Positions 24,749 through 34,639 of a stretch of 64,000 nucleotides of DNA are shown piece after piece. The number at the start of each line of letters is the position of its first letter. The stretch's first letter is position 1. A program made the translations under genes and the position numbers. Location: positions 143,332 to 207,331 of the forward strand of contig JBFGZQ010000006.1 in NCBI GenBank assembly GCA_041586735.1. The letters run 5' to 3'. Source of the DNA: Motiliproteus sp041586735 (GTDB taxonomy: Bacteria > Pseudomonadota > Gammaproteobacteria > Pseudomonadales > Balneatricaceae). The notes beneath the pieces are model-generated. The model saw only the letters and a program-made list of their open reading frames with translations, was not told where the DNA came from and ran no database searches.

Positions 24749-24754
24749 TATAAT
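24749..24754 (+). promoter_or_regulatory. possible -10 element of the def operon
   Basis: A consensus TATAAT stands 65 bases before the def start codon in the 250-bp divergent gap between the LysM gene and def. No good -35 lies at the standard distance; a TTGCTA at 24721 is five bases too far. The remaining gap shows nothing else recognised. Confidence 0.35.
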
Positions 24755-24818
24755 AGCCTGCAGGGCGTAACCGACCTGTTTCTCCCCCTATTATTAACTG
24801 CTAATCCGTTGTTTTATT

Positions 24819-25331
24819 ATGGCTTTACTAAATATTCTTGAGTTTCCTGACCCGCGTTTGCGAACCCGTGCCGAAGCGGTTAAGTGCGTAGATGACAGCC
24901 TGTTGACGCTGATCGACGATATGCTTGAAACCATGTACGCCGCTCCGGGCATCGGTTTAGCGGCGACTCAGATCGATGTGCACAAGCGTCTGGTAGTTAT
25001 CGATCTCAGCGAAGATGGCAACGATCCCCTGGTGCTGATCAATCCGGAGATCGAGATTCTTGACGATGAGCGTGAACAGTCCGACGAGGGCTGCTTATCC
25101 GTACCCGGCTATTACGAGACCGTCGAGCGCGCCAACCATATCCGCCTCCAGGCGTTAGGACGTGATGGTAAACCCTTCGTTCTTGAAGCCAAGGATCTAT
25201 TGGCGGTCTGTATTCAGCATGAGCTGGACCACCTCGACGGCAAGCTGTTTATCGATTATGTCTCGCCGCTGAAACGCAATCGTATCCGCAAAAAGCTGGA
25301 AAAAAAGCATCGTCTGGAACACCAGGCCTGA
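24819..25331 (+). CDS. def: peptide deformylase
   Basis: Removes the formyl group from the initiator methionine of new proteins; Fe2+-dependent. The 170-aa protein has all three motifs: GIGLAATQ near residue 45, EGCLSVPG near 90 and QHELDHLDGKLF near 132. It heads def-fmt-rsmB-trkA-trkH, the same order as near the Pseudomonas origin. Confidence 0.97.
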   Translation: MALLNILEFPDPRLRTRAEAVKCVDDSLLTLIDDMLETMYAAPGIGLAATQIDVHKRLVVIDLSEDGNDPLVLINPEIEILDDEREQSDEGCLSVPGYYETVERANHIRLQALGRDGKPFVLEAKDLLAVCIQHELDHLDGKLFIDYVSPLKRNRIRKKLEKKHRLEHQA

Positions 25332-25388
25332 TATCCAGATTCATCCCAGATTCTTTTACTAGCCGTCTGGTTGAGAGAAGGCCTTAGC

Positions 25389-26354
25389 ATGTCAGATTCA
25401 CCACTACGCATCATTTTTGCCGGCACCCCTGCGTTTGCGGCAGCCAACCTTGAGGCGTTGATCAATAGCCGCCATAAGGTGGTCGCGGTCTATACCCAGC
25501 CAGACAGACCCTCAGGACGTGGCAAAAAACTGCTCGCCAGCCCGGTCAAGCAGCTGGCCCAAGAAAGTGGTATCAGGGTATGCCAGCCGGAAAGCCTCAA
25601 GAGCGAGCAGGAGCAACAACAACTCACCGCCCTCAACGCGGACCTGATGGTGGTGGTGGCCTACGGTCTGCTGCTGCCCCAGGCGGTACTCGAGATACCC
25701 CGGCTCGGTTGCATCAACATTCACGCCTCGCTGTTACCACGCTGGCGAGGTGCCGCGCCCATCGAACGGGCGCTGATGGCCGGCGATAGCGAAACCGGGG
25801 TGACCATCATGCAGATGGATAAGGGGCTCGATACCGGTGCGATGTTAACAGTGCTACGCTGCCCCATTCGCGAGGATGATACCGGCGGCAAGCTCCACGA
25901 TCGACTCCAGGGCTTAGGCACCAAGGCGTTACTACAGACCCTGGAACAGCTGGTCGAGGGCACAGCCAAGCCCATAGCGCAGGATAACGAGCAGGCCAAC
26001 TACGCCCACAAGCTCCTCAAGACTGATCGTGAGCTGGACTGGGGCCGCAGTGCGATCCGGCTCTGCCGGCAGATCCGCGGACTCAGTCCGGGACGGGTCG
26101 CGTTCAGTTACCTCAACGGCCAGCGCCTGGGGATCTGGAATGCCAGCCTGTATGCAGGCAGCGCCGAACAGCCGGCGGGCAGTATTATCGGTGCAGACAG
26201 CCAGGGGTTGCTGGTCGCCACCGGCAGCGGCATCTTGCAATTGACCCATCTGCAACTGCCCGGTGGACGCCAATTGCCGGTCGCAGAACTGCTTAAGTCG
26301 CGTCAAGATCTGTTCCGACCCGGTAATCGCTTCAGCGCAGATGACGGCCGATGA
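25389..26354 (+). CDS. fmt: methionyl-tRNA formyltransferase
   Basis: Formylates Met-tRNAfMet with 10-formyl-tetrahydrofolate for initiation. The ATG at 25389 has GAGAAGG upstream; the in-frame TTG at 25371 overlaps that site and is rejected. Of 321 residues, the N-terminal catalytic domain shows IIFAGTPAFAAANL, TQPDRPSGRGKKL, INIHASLLPRWRGAAPIERA and MQMDKGLDTGAML. A C-terminal OB-like domain (about 205-315) binds tRNA. Its stop overlaps the rsmB start by 4 bases (ATGA), implying coupled translation. Confidence 0.96.
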   Translation: MSDSPLRIIFAGTPAFAAANLEALINSRHKVVAVYTQPDRPSGRGKKLLASPVKQLAQESGIRVCQPESLKSEQEQQQLTALNADLMVVVAYGLLLPQAVLEIPRLGCINIHASLLPRWRGAAPIERALMAGDSETGVTIMQMDKGLDTGAMLTVLRCPIREDDTGGKLHDRLQGLGTKALLQTLEQLVEGTAKPIAQDNEQANYAHKLLKTDRELDWGRSAIRLCRQIRGLSPGRVAFSYLNGQRLGIWNASLYAGSAEQPAGSIIGADSQGLLVATGSGILQLTHLQLPGGRQLPVAELLKSRQDLFRPGNRFSADDGR

Positions 26355-27661
26355 GTGTCAGACTTCAGGCAGTACGTGCCCTCACCCCTATTCTGAAGCA
26401 GGAGGGCTCCTTGGCCTCAACCCTGCTACCGCAACTGGAGAATCTGCCCGACACGGAGCACCCGCTGCTGCGCGAGCTCTGCTACGGCACCCTGCGATTT
26501 CTACCGCGGCTGCAACTGATCACCGCAGAGCTGATGCCCAAAGCGCTCAAGCGTAAGGACCAGGATATTCAGGCATTGATTCTGCTGGGCCTGTACCAGC
26601 TCGGTTACACCCGCATCCCCGCCCATGCAGCGATCAGTGAAACCGTGCAGGTGACTACCAAACTGAAGAAGCCCTGGGCCAAGGGGTTGATCAACGGCAT
26701 CCTGCGCAACTTCCAGCGCCTTGGGCCAGAACTCGCGATCCGCTTGGAGTCTCAGCCTGAATACCTATATGCGCATCCCGCCTGGTTGATTGGCAAACTG
26801 ACCAAAGCCTGGCCAGAACAGGCCGCCGAGATTATGGCCCAAAATAACCAGCAAGCGCCGCTGACGCTGCGGGTCAATCGCCGCCTGATACAACGCCCAG
26901 CCTATGCCGAGCAGCTGCAGCAGGCAGGCATCGGCTTCCAGCTGTGCCCATTTTCAGCAGACGGCATCAGTCTCCTGCAGGCGGTGGATGTCCTGCAACT
27001 GCCCGGTTTTATCGAGGGCCACGCCAGCGTCCAGGATGAAGCGGCGCAGCTGGCGACCGGACTACTCGATCCGCAACCGGGCGATCGGGTACTGGATGCC
27101 TGCGCGGCACCCGGGGGAAAAACCTGCCACCTACTCGAACGCCAACCGGATATGGCGCAGTGCCTGGCGCTGGATATCAGCGATAGTCGGCTGCAGCGGG
27201 TGCGCCAAAATTTAGATCGCCTCAACCTCAGCTGTGAACTGCTAGCGGCAGATGCTGCCGCCAATGACTGGTGGGATGGCGCGCAGTTCGACCGTATCTT
27301 GCTGGATGCACCCTGTTCGGCCACTGGGGTTATTCGCCGTAACCCCGATATCAAACAGCTGCGCCGGCCCGAGGATATCGCGACGCTGGCACAACTGCAG
27401 GCGCGTATTCTGGCCAATCTGTGGCCGATGCTAAAGCCGGGTGGCCGGTTAGTTTACGCGACCTGCTCCATATTACCGCAGGAAAACGAACAGCTGATCT
27501 CGGCGTTTTTAGCGTCCCAGGCCGATGCCTGCGAACGCCCTATCGACGCTTCTTGGGGGTTAGCGCGTGACGCGGGCAGGCAGCTATTCCCACAAGCCGG
27601 CGGCCACGATGGTTTCTACTATGCCATTCTTGAGAAGAACCTGCTGACCCCTAGGGCGTGA
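26351..27661 (+). CDS. rsmB: 16S rRNA (cytosine-967-C5)-methyltransferase
   Basis: Methylates C967 of 16S rRNA. The 436-aa protein has an N-terminal NusB-like RNA-binding domain (about residues 1-140) and a C-terminal Rossmann methyltransferase. SAM and catalytic motifs are LDACAAPGGKTCHLLE near 246, LLDAPCSATGVIRRNPDIK near 318 and VYATCSILPQENEQ near 372, with the two catalytic cysteines in the PC and TC motifs. It overlaps fmt and lies 41 bases before trkA. Confidence 0.96.
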   Translation: MSVRLQAVRALTPILKQEGSLASTLLPQLENLPDTEHPLLRELCYGTLRFLPRLQLITAELMPKALKRKDQDIQALILLGLYQLGYTRIPAHAAISETVQVTTKLKKPWAKGLINGILRNFQRLGPELAIRLESQPEYLYAHPAWLIGKLTKAWPEQAAEIMAQNNQQAPLTLRVNRRLIQRPAYAEQLQQAGIGFQLCPFSADGISLLQAVDVLQLPGFIEGHASVQDEAAQLATGLLDPQPGDRVLDACAAPGGKTCHLLERQPDMAQCLALDISDSRLQRVRQNLDRLNLSCELLAADAAANDWWDGAQFDRILLDAPCSATGVIRRNPDIKQLRRPEDIATLAQLQARILANLWPMLKPGGRLVYATCSILPQENEQLISAFLASQADACERPIDASWGLARDAGRQLFPQAGGHDGFYYAILEKNLLTPRA

Positions 27662-27702
27662 TGAAGGTCGGATTAAAGCAGCATCAACAGAGCGTCTAAG
27701 CG

Positions 27703-29079
27703 ATGAAGATCATTATTCTAGGAGCGGGTCAGGTCGGTGCCACGCTGGCGGAGAATTTGGCCAACGAAGCCAACGATATCACCATCATCGATACCGACGG
27801 TGCCCGGCTGCGCGAACTCCAGGATCGACTCGATATCCGCACCATTGAAGGCCAGGGTGCCTCACCCGATATCCTCCAGCAAGCGGGCGGTGAAGATGCC
27901 GATATGCTGATCGCGGTCACCAATTCAGACGCCGTCAACATGGTCGCCTGTCAGGTCGCCTACGCCATGTTTCATACCCCTACCCGAATCGGACGCATCC
28001 GCGGTCACGATTTTCTGGCCCACAAAGACCGGCTGTTTTCTGACAAGGCGATTCCAATTAACGTGCTGATCAGCCCGGAGCAGGTCGTCACCCAGCATAT
28101 AAAACGTCTGATTCAGCATCCCGGTGCCCTGCAGGTGCTCGATTTTGCGGACGGCAGGGCGCAGCTAGTCGCGGTGAAGGCCTTTCATGGTGGTCCGATG
28201 GTCGGCCATGAGATCGCCTACCTACGTACCCACATGCCCAAGGTCGATACCCGGGTTGCCGCTATTTTCCGCAAGGGCAGTCCCATCATTCCGCAGGGCG
28301 ATACCATCATCGAAGCCGATGATGAGGTGTTCTTCATCGCCGCCCGCAAGGATATCGTGGCGGTCATGAGCGAGCTTAGACGCCTCGACCGGCCCTATAA
28401 GCGGATCATCATCGCTGGGGGCGGCAACATCGGCGCCGGTCTAGCCCGTTCCCTGGAGAACCAGCTACAGATCAAGATCATCGAGCGCAACATCAAACGC
28501 TGCAACCAGCTGGCCAACGAACTGGAACGCACCATCGTGCTGCAGGGCAATGTCTCTGACCAGGAGCTGTTACTCGAAGAAAACATCGAAGGCACCGATG
28601 TGTTCTGCGCCCTGACCAACGATGATGAAGCCAACATCATGGCATCGATGCTGGCCAAGAGGCTGGGCGCCAGAACGGTGATGACGCTGATCAATAATCC
28701 CGCCTATGTCGATCTGGTACAGGGCGGGGTGATCGATATTGCCATCTCTCCGCAACAGGCCACGATCGGCAGCCTGCTGACGCACGTCAGACGAGGCGAC
28801 GTGGTTAACGTGCACTCTCTGCGTCGCGGTGCCGCCGAAGCGATGGAAGCGATCGCTCACGGCGACAAGCGCAGCTCTAAAGTGGTAGGCCGCGCGATTG
28901 AAGATATCGACCTACCGTCCGGCACCACCATCGGCGCTATCGTTCGCAATGATGAAGTCCTCATCGCCCATGATGATGTGGTGGTCGAGAACGGCGATCA
29001 CGTCATCATGTTCTTGATCGACAAGCACCGCATCGCTGATGTAGAGCGACTGTTCCAGGTCGGTTTGACCTTCTTCTAA
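27703..29079 (+). CDS. trkA: Trk system potassium uptake protein TrkA
   Basis: A peripheral, NAD-binding regulator of the TrkH potassium channel. The 458 aa form a duplicated RCK unit: ILGAGQVGATLAENLA near residue 4 and IAGGGNIGAGLARSLE near 235, each a dinucleotide fold followed by an RCK_C domain (about 140-220 and 370-455). The partner channel gene trkH begins 25 bases later, so the pair forms the complete uptake system. Confidence 0.97.
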   Translation: MKIIILGAGQVGATLAENLANEANDITIIDTDGARLRELQDRLDIRTIEGQGASPDILQQAGGEDADMLIAVTNSDAVNMVACQVAYAMFHTPTRIGRIRGHDFLAHKDRLFSDKAIPINVLISPEQVVTQHIKRLIQHPGALQVLDFADGRAQLVAVKAFHGGPMVGHEIAYLRTHMPKVDTRVAAIFRKGSPIIPQGDTIIEADDEVFFIAARKDIVAVMSELRRLDRPYKRIIIAGGGNIGAGLARSLENQLQIKIIERNIKRCNQLANELERTIVLQGNVSDQELLLEENIEGTDVFCALTNDDEANIMASMLAKRLGARTVMTLINNPAYVDLVQGGVIDIAISPQQATIGSLLTHVRRGDVVNVHSLRRGAAEAMEAIAHGDKRSSKVVGRAIEDIDLPSGTTIGAIVRNDEVLIAHDDVVVENGDHVIMFLIDKHRIADVERLFQVGLTFF

Positions 29080-29103
29080 TTCCATCACAGGGCGCTACCG
29101 AAT

Positions 29104-30552
29104 ATGCATTTTCGCGTTATATTGCGCATTCTTGGCATCCTGATGATGCTTTTCAGCTTCAGCATGTTGCCGCCAGCGGCGATTTCGCTGATCTACGCTG
29201 ATGGCGCCTCGCTACCGTTTTTGATTGCTTTCGGCATCACCCTGGTCACCGGTTTTGTTACCTGGATCCCGGTCCACAATGTCCGCCAGGACCTACGCAC
29301 CCGTGACGGTTTTCTGATCACCGTACTGTTCTGGGTGGTGCTGAGCCTGTTCGGGTCGATTCCGTTGATGCTATCCGCGACCCCCCACCTGTCGATTGTC
29401 GATGCCATATTTGAATCGGTCTCAGGGCTGACCACCACCGGTGCTACGGTGATCACCGGCATCGATCTATTGCCTAAATCCATTCTCTGGTATCGCCAGC
29501 AACTACAGTGGTTCGGCGGTATGGGTATTATCGTGTTGGCGGTGGCCATCCTGCCGATGCTCGGCATCGGTGGAATGCAGCTGTATCGCGCCGAAACCCC
29601 GGGGCCGGTCAAAGACTCCAAGCTGACACCGCGGATTACCGAGACCGCCAAGGCGCTTTGGTATATCTACCTGTCGTTGACGATCTCCTGTGCGCTGGGC
29701 TATTGGCTGGCAGGAATGACCGCCTTTGATGCCATCTGCCACAGCTTCTCCACCGTCGCCATTGGCGGCTTCTCGACCCACGATGCCAGCATGGGCTACT
29801 TTAACAACTCGCTGATTGAAGCCATTGCGATCTTCTTTATGGTGATCTCGGCGGTCAATTTTGCATTGCATTTCAGCGCTTGGAAACACAGATCCCTACG
29901 CCATTACTGGCAGGATCCTGAGTTACGTTTTTATCTCAGCATCCTGCTGCTGATCAGTTTCTTCTGTACCCTGGTGCTGCTGTTCACCGCTACCTTTACG
30001 GGCCTAGACGCCCTGCGTAATGCCCTATTCCAAGTCGTCTCCATCGCCACTACCACCGGTTTTGCCACCGACGGCTTTGCGCACTGGCCGACGATGCTGC
30101 CATTCCTGCTGTTCATCGCCGCGTTTGCCGGGGGTTGTGCCGGCTCCACCGGTGGTGGCATGAAGGTGATTCGAGTACTGATCATTCTCAAACAGGGGAT
30201 GCGCGAGGTCACCCGCTTACTCCATCCCAGTGCCGTGATTCCGATCAAACTGGGAAATCGCTCTATCCCTGACCGAGTTGTCGAGGCGGTCTGGGGGTTC
30301 TTTTCCGTCTATCTGATCGTGTTTGTACTGATGTTGATTGCTCTGCTGGGTACCGGGCTAGATCAAGTCACCGCCTGGACCGCCGTCGGTGCCACGCTCA
30401 ATAATCTGGGCCCCGGTTTGGGTGACGTCGCGGCTCACTATGGTAATCTCAACGATACCGCCAAGTGGATACTGTGCTTCTCAATGCTGCTGGGACGACT
30501 GGAAGTGTTCACACTGCTGGTGCTGTTCACCCCCGCTTTCTGGAGGCGCTAA
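29104..30552 (+). CDS. trkH: Trk system potassium channel subunit TrkH
   Basis: A potassium-translocating inner-membrane protein of 482 aa with four pore-loop repeats. Filter-like segments include SGLTTTGATV near residue 109, STVAIGGFSTHD near 218, IATTTGFATDG near 313 and the gating-related GCAGSTGGGMKVIR near 343. About ten transmembrane helices are seen. It pairs with TrkA encoded directly upstream. Confidence 0.97.
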   Translation: MHFRVILRILGILMMLFSFSMLPPAAISLIYADGASLPFLIAFGITLVTGFVTWIPVHNVRQDLRTRDGFLITVLFWVVLSLFGSIPLMLSATPHLSIVDAIFESVSGLTTTGATVITGIDLLPKSILWYRQQLQWFGGMGIIVLAVAILPMLGIGGMQLYRAETPGPVKDSKLTPRITETAKALWYIYLSLTISCALGYWLAGMTAFDAICHSFSTVAIGGFSTHDASMGYFNNSLIEAIAIFFMVISAVNFALHFSAWKHRSLRHYWQDPELRFYLSILLLISFFCTLVLLFTATFTGLDALRNALFQVVSIATTTGFATDGFAHWPTMLPFLLFIAAFAGGCAGSTGGGMKVIRVLIILKQGMREVTRLLHPSAVIPIKLGNRSIPDRVVEAVWGFFSVYLIVFVLMLIALLGTGLDQVTAWTAVGATLNNLGPGLGDVAAHYGNLNDTAKWILCFSMLLGRLEVFTLLVLFTPAFWRR

Positions 30553-30556
30553 GCCG

Positions 30557-30694
30557 ATGATTCTGAACCGCAGCGCCAGCACATTCACGACGCTGTTTGT
30601 CAGTGGCGGTAAACGCGGCCTGGAGCTCGAACTCAGTCCCGCCGATCTACTTAAGCTCACCGCAGGACAGTATGGAGATATAGGACGTGGCTAA
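30557..30694 (+). CDS. possible 45-aa protein between trkH and the methyltransferase
   Basis: An ATG 5 bases after the trkH stop opens a frame (beginning MILNRSASTFTTLFVSGGK) that ends inside the first codons of the downstream methyltransferase gene. Tight spacing on both sides would fit translational coupling. The peptide (…GLELELSPADLLKLTAGQYGD) has no recognised family and no membrane segment. It may be a real small protein or just a readable linker. Confidence 0.3.
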   Translation: MILNRSASTFTTLFVSGGKRGLELELSPADLLKLTAGQYGDIGRG

Positions 30695-31289
30695 CAACGA
30701 TACGCTACCCGCTCAGCCTACCCAGAAGCGCAAATGGAACCTGCGTTACCAGCAGGCCCAAGCGGTCAATCAGCCGGCTCGGGTACTCACTGACAATCGC
30801 CACTTATGGCCCCGCGATGGCGATGCCCTTGAATTGGCCTGCGGCCTGGGGGGTAACGCCTTGGCGTTAGCCCACGCCGGTCTGCGCACTCAAGCCTGGG
30901 ATCTATCCGATGTGGCTATCGACAAACTCCAGCGTCTCGCTGAGCAGCAACACCTGCCGCTAATTGCCCGCTGCGTTGATCTGCAGCAGCAACCACTGCC
31001 GACCGCCAGCTTCGAGCTGATCTGCGTCAGCAACTTTCTCGACCGCGCGCTTTGCCCGGCGATTGTCGCCGCACTAAGACCAGGTGGCTTGCTGTTTTAC
31101 CAGACCTTTACCCAGCCGGTCACGCCAGACTCTGGGGGTCCCCGTACTCCCGACTTCCTGCTCAAGCCGGGTGAACTGTTGCGACTGTTTAGTGGCCTAG
31201 CGCCGCTGGTTTACCAGGAGATGCTGTACGGCAACGAGCCGGAGCCTAAACCCAGTAACCAGGCGTATCTGATCGCTCGTAAAGAGTAA
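30687..31289 (+). CDS. class I SAM-dependent methyltransferase (TehB-like)
   Basis: A 200-aa small-molecule-type methyltransferase. SAM motif I is LELACGLGGNALALAHAG near residue 49. The acidic end of strand 2 is AWDLSDVAIDKLQRLAE, motif IV FELICVSNFLDRAL and motif V ALRPGGLLFYQTFTQP. It resembles the TehB/methyltransferase-domain group, which has many substrates, so no specific reaction is claimed. It follows trkH in the same direction with an overlap to the small frame at 30557. Confidence 0.85.
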   Translation: MANNDTLPAQPTQKRKWNLRYQQAQAVNQPARVLTDNRHLWPRDGDALELACGLGGNALALAHAGLRTQAWDLSDVAIDKLQRLAEQQHLPLIARCVDLQQQPLPTASFELICVSNFLDRALCPAIVAALRPGGLLFYQTFTQPVTPDSGGPRTPDFLLKPGELLRLFSGLAPLVYQEMLYGNEPEPKPSNQAYLIARKE

Positions 31290-31398
31290 CCGCCTACCCC
31301 ACTCGATCCCATCACCGCCATCAGCCCTGGCCGTAGCTGCGGCTAATTCGGCAGCGGATAAACGTCTTTAAACTGCCCAAAAAACAACCCGCTTACTG

Positions 31399-31404
31399 TA
31401 TAAT
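31399..31404 (+). promoter_or_regulatory. probable -10 element for glyQS
   Basis: TATAAT in the context ACTGTATAATTCGCG lies 113 bases upstream of the glyQ start in a 227-bp gap. A -35 match is weak. The rest of the gap shows no other feature I can support. Confidence 0.4.
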
Positions 31405-31516
31405 TCGCGCCTTTAACCCTGGGGTCCAGCGACGCAGCGTTGCATCAGCAGCAGCGACACGCTAAAGCCTGATTACCCCGGTAAGCCTTGAAACCCACTG
31501 AGATGGTGACAGAACC

Positions 31517-32461
31517 GTGAGTGACTCGATAAAAGCCGATGCCAGCACCTTCCAGGGGCTGATCCTTGCTTTGCAACAATACTGGGCCGAGCAGGGTTGC
31601 GTACTCGTTCAGCCACTGGATATGGAGGTCGGTGCCGGCACCTTCCACCCCGCGACGACCCTGCGCTCTGTGGGGCCTGAAAAATGGCGTGCTGCCTACG
31701 TCCAGCCCTGCCGTCGACCCACGGATGGCCGTTACGGTGAGAACCCCAATCGACTCCAACATTACTACCAGTTTCAGGTGGTGATTAAGCCCTCGCCCGA
31801 AAATTTCCAGCAGCTCTATCTCGGCTCATTGGAGATGCTGGGCATCGATCCGCTGGTGCACGATATACGTTTTGTCGAAGACAACTGGGAGTCACCGACA
31901 CTGGGCGCCTGGGGCCTGGGCTGGGAAGTCTGGCTCAACGGCATGGAGGTGACGCAGTTCACCTACTTCCAACAGATGGGCGGCATCGAGTGTTTCCCGG
32001 TCACCGGTGAGATCACCTATGGTCTTGAGCGCATCGCCATGTACCTGCAAGGCGTCGACAGTATCTACGACCTGGTCTGGACCGATGGCCCGCAGGGCAA
32101 AGTAACCTACGGCGATGTGTTCCATCAAAACGAAGTCGAGATGTCGACCTACAACTTTGAAGAAGCCGATGTCGAGTTCCTGTTTAGCAGCTTCGATAAC
32201 TTCGAGAAAGAGAGTCGCCGCTTAGTCGAAAAAGGGCTCGCCTTACCCGCTTATGAGATGGTGATGAAGGCCTCGCATGTGTTCAATCTTCTCGACGCCC
32301 GCCATGCGATCTCGGTCACCGAACGACAGCGCTATATTTTGCGGGTTCGCACCCTCGCCCGTGCCGTCTGCGAAACTTACTACGAGGCTCGCAAGGCGAA
32401 GGGGTTTCCATTGGCCGATGAGGCCTTGCGTAACGAACTGCTAGCCTCGGGGGAGAAATGA
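31517..32461 (+). CDS. glyQ: glycyl-tRNA synthetase alpha subunit
   Basis: The catalytic class II alpha subunit of the alpha2beta2 glycyl-tRNA synthetase. The 314-aa protein starts at GTG 31517; no ATG is available near the conserved start TFQGLILALQQYWAEQGC. Class II motifs are seen in VQPCRRPTDGRYGENPNRLQ near residue 62, FVEDNWESPTLGAWGLGWEV near 118 and YGLERIAMYLQG near 173. It overlaps glyS by 4 bases. Confidence 0.97.
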   Translation: MSDSIKADASTFQGLILALQQYWAEQGCVLVQPLDMEVGAGTFHPATTLRSVGPEKWRAAYVQPCRRPTDGRYGENPNRLQHYYQFQVVIKPSPENFQQLYLGSLEMLGIDPLVHDIRFVEDNWESPTLGAWGLGWEVWLNGMEVTQFTYFQQMGGIECFPVTGEITYGLERIAMYLQGVDSIYDLVWTDGPQGKVTYGDVFHQNEVEMSTYNFEEADVEFLFSSFDNFEKESRRLVEKGLALPAYEMVMKASHVFNLLDARHAISVTERQRYILRVRTLARAVCETYYEARKAKGFPLADEALRNELLASGEK

Positions 32462-34551
32462 TCATGACAATGGATATCAAAGATTTTCTATTCGAACTGG
32501 GTACCGAAGAGCTGCCACCCAAAGCGCTGCAGAACCTATCCAATGCACTGGCAACCGAGGTCCGCACAGGTCTCAACAGTATCTTTGGCGACAGTGCCCA
32601 GACGCTACTTGAAAACACCCGGTTTACATCCTTTGCCACGCCACGGCGCTTGGCGCTATTGATTGAAAAACTACCGACCCACGTACCCAGCAAAACTACC
32701 CAGGTGGTGGGTCCGCCTGAGAGTATCTGTTATGACAAACAGGGTGCAGCGACCAAGGCACTGCAAGGCTTTGCCAAGAAGAACAACGTTGCCCTAGATG
32801 ACAAGGGTCTCAAGATAGAGAACGGCAAAATCACCTTTCTCAAGGTTGAACCCGAGCAAGCTATTCGGCCTATGCTTGCCGCTGCGATGCAAACGGCGCT
32901 TGATAACCTGCCCATCCCTAAGCGGATGCGCTGGGGGGCGAGTCGAGTCGAGTTTATCCGTCCGGTACACTCCTGTGTGATGCTGTTCGGTGACGAGGTG
33001 GTTGATGCTGAAATATTAGGGATCGCCTCAGGTAGAAGCACCTTCGGGCATCGCTTCCACTACAACCGCAGCATCGAGCTCATTTCGCCAGCGGATTATG
33101 AAGTGACACTGGAACAAACCGGTTTCGTAATCGCTGACTTTGCTAGCCGACGTGCCGCGATCGAGCAGCAGATCCAACAGGCGGCCAGTGCTATCGGCGC
33201 ACAAGCGGTTATCGATCCCAGCCTGCTCGACGAGGTCACCGGTTTGGTGGAGTGGCCCGTGGCACTCTCGGGGCGCTTTGAAGAGCGCTTTCTGGAGGTC
33301 CCCGCTGAGGCGCTGATCTCTTCGATGAAAGAGCACCAGAAGTATTTCCATGTGGTGGATGCCAACCAAAAAATCCTGCCCTACTTCATTACCGTGTCCA
33401 ACATCGCCAGCAAGGACCCCCAGCAGGTGATCGCCGGTAATGAGCGGGTCATTCGACCCCGGTTAGCAGATGCAGCGTTTTTCTTTGAAACGGATAAAAA
33501 GCATAGCCTGGAGTCTCGGATCGATAAACTCAAGCCGATCATCTTCCAGGCGCAGCTGGGCACTGTTTATCAAAAATCACAGCGCGTAGCCGCACTGGCT
33601 CGCGTTATCGCCACCCAGATCGGCGGTAATACGGCCTGGGCAGAACGCGCCGGACAACTCGCCAAGACCGATCTGGTGACCGAGATGGTACTGGAGTTTC
33701 CCGACCTGCAAGGCTTGATGGGCTACTACTACGCGCTTAACGATGGCGAGCCTCAGGAGGTCGCCGAGGCACTAAACGAGCAGTATCTGCCCAAGTTTGC
33801 GGGGGATCTCTTACCCGGCACCCGGACCGGTATTGCCCTGGCGCTGGCAGATCGTATCGATACTCTGGTGGGCTTATTTGGCATCAATCAGCCGCCTACG
33901 GGTAGCAAGGATCCCTTTGCGCTACGGCGTGCCACCCTGGGCACCTTGCGGATCATGGTGGAGCACCAGCTCGATCTTGATCTGCTGGAGCTGCTGGCTG
34001 CTGCGGCGGATCTGCATACCGAGCTTCCAGCGCGTGCCGGCTTAGAGCAGCAGGTCCTGGCCTTTATGCTCGAGCGTTTTCGCGCCTGGTACGCCGATCA
34101 GGGGGTTCCCGCCGAGGTGTTCCTGGCGGTCATGGCCGTTCGTCCTACCCGACCCTTGGTGTTTGATCAGCGGGTCCAGGCGGTTAACCACTTCCGTAGC
34201 CTACCGCAAGCCGAGGCTCTGGCTGCCGCGAATAAGCGGGTCGCTAATATTCTCTCTAAGCAGGGCGTCGCCACTACCCAGGTCGTGGCTGAACAGCTGT
34301 TCCAGGAAGCGGCCGAGAACAATTTATATAGCGCACTTAACAGCCTAAACTCGACGATCGATAACCTGCTGCGATCGGGTGACTTCAAGTCTATTCTTGA
34401 ACAGTTAGCCAGATTGCAGCCCAGCATCGATGCGTTTTTTGACGAGGTCATGGTGATGGTGGAGGATGAAGCGGTGCGAGACAATCGGCTCTGCTTGCTT
34501 AACCAGCTGCGCCAGCGCTTCCTGCTGGTGGCGGATATCTCGCTACTCTAG
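32458..34551 (+). CDS. glyS: glycyl-tRNA synthetase beta subunit
   Basis: The tRNA-binding beta subunit of 697 aa. It begins FLFELGTEELPPKAL, a standard GlyS start, and shows FTSFATPRRLALLIE, MRWGASRVEFIRPVHS, VPAEALISSMKEHQKYF, NLLPGT-like GDLLPGTRTGIALALADR and GSKDPFALRRATLGTLRI. The C-terminal DALR-type anticodon region runs from about 580. Three alternative ATGs lie within nine bases of each other; the first overlaps the glyQ stop (ATGA). A clean terminator follows. Confidence 0.97.
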   Translation: MIMTMDIKDFLFELGTEELPPKALQNLSNALATEVRTGLNSIFGDSAQTLLENTRFTSFATPRRLALLIEKLPTHVPSKTTQVVGPPESICYDKQGAATKALQGFAKKNNVALDDKGLKIENGKITFLKVEPEQAIRPMLAAAMQTALDNLPIPKRMRWGASRVEFIRPVHSCVMLFGDEVVDAEILGIASGRSTFGHRFHYNRSIELISPADYEVTLEQTGFVIADFASRRAAIEQQIQQAASAIGAQAVIDPSLLDEVTGLVEWPVALSGRFEERFLEVPAEALISSMKEHQKYFHVVDANQKILPYFITVSNIASKDPQQVIAGNERVIRPRLADAAFFFETDKKHSLESRIDKLKPIIFQAQLGTVYQKSQRVAALARVIATQIGGNTAWAERAGQLAKTDLVTEMVLEFPDLQGLMGYYYALNDGEPQEVAEALNEQYLPKFAGDLLPGTRTGIALALADRIDTLVGLFGINQPPTGSKDPFALRRATLGTLRIMVEHQLDLDLLELLAAAADLHTELPARAGLEQQVLAFMLERFRAWYADQGVPAEVFLAVMAVRPTRPLVFDQRVQAVNHFRSLPQAEALAAANKRVANILSKQGVATTQVVAEQLFQEAAENNLYSALNSLNSTIDNLLRSGDFKSILEQLARLQPSIDAFFDEVMVMVEDEAVRDNRLCLLNQLRQRFLLVADISLL

Positions 34552-34572
34552 AGGCTTATCAGGCTCAACTGC

Positions 34573-34604
34573 AACCGGTGTTATACTCTAGCACCGGTTT
34601 TTTT
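34573..34604 (+). terminator. rho-independent terminator of glyQS
   Basis: AACCGGTG at 34573-34580 pairs with CACCGGTT at 34592-34599 around an 11-base loop, followed directly by a T-run to 34604. It lies 22 bases after the glyS stop. Confidence 0.9.
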
Positions 34605-34639
34605 ATGCCTGTCATGTCACCTTTTTGAGCAGCCTCTCC

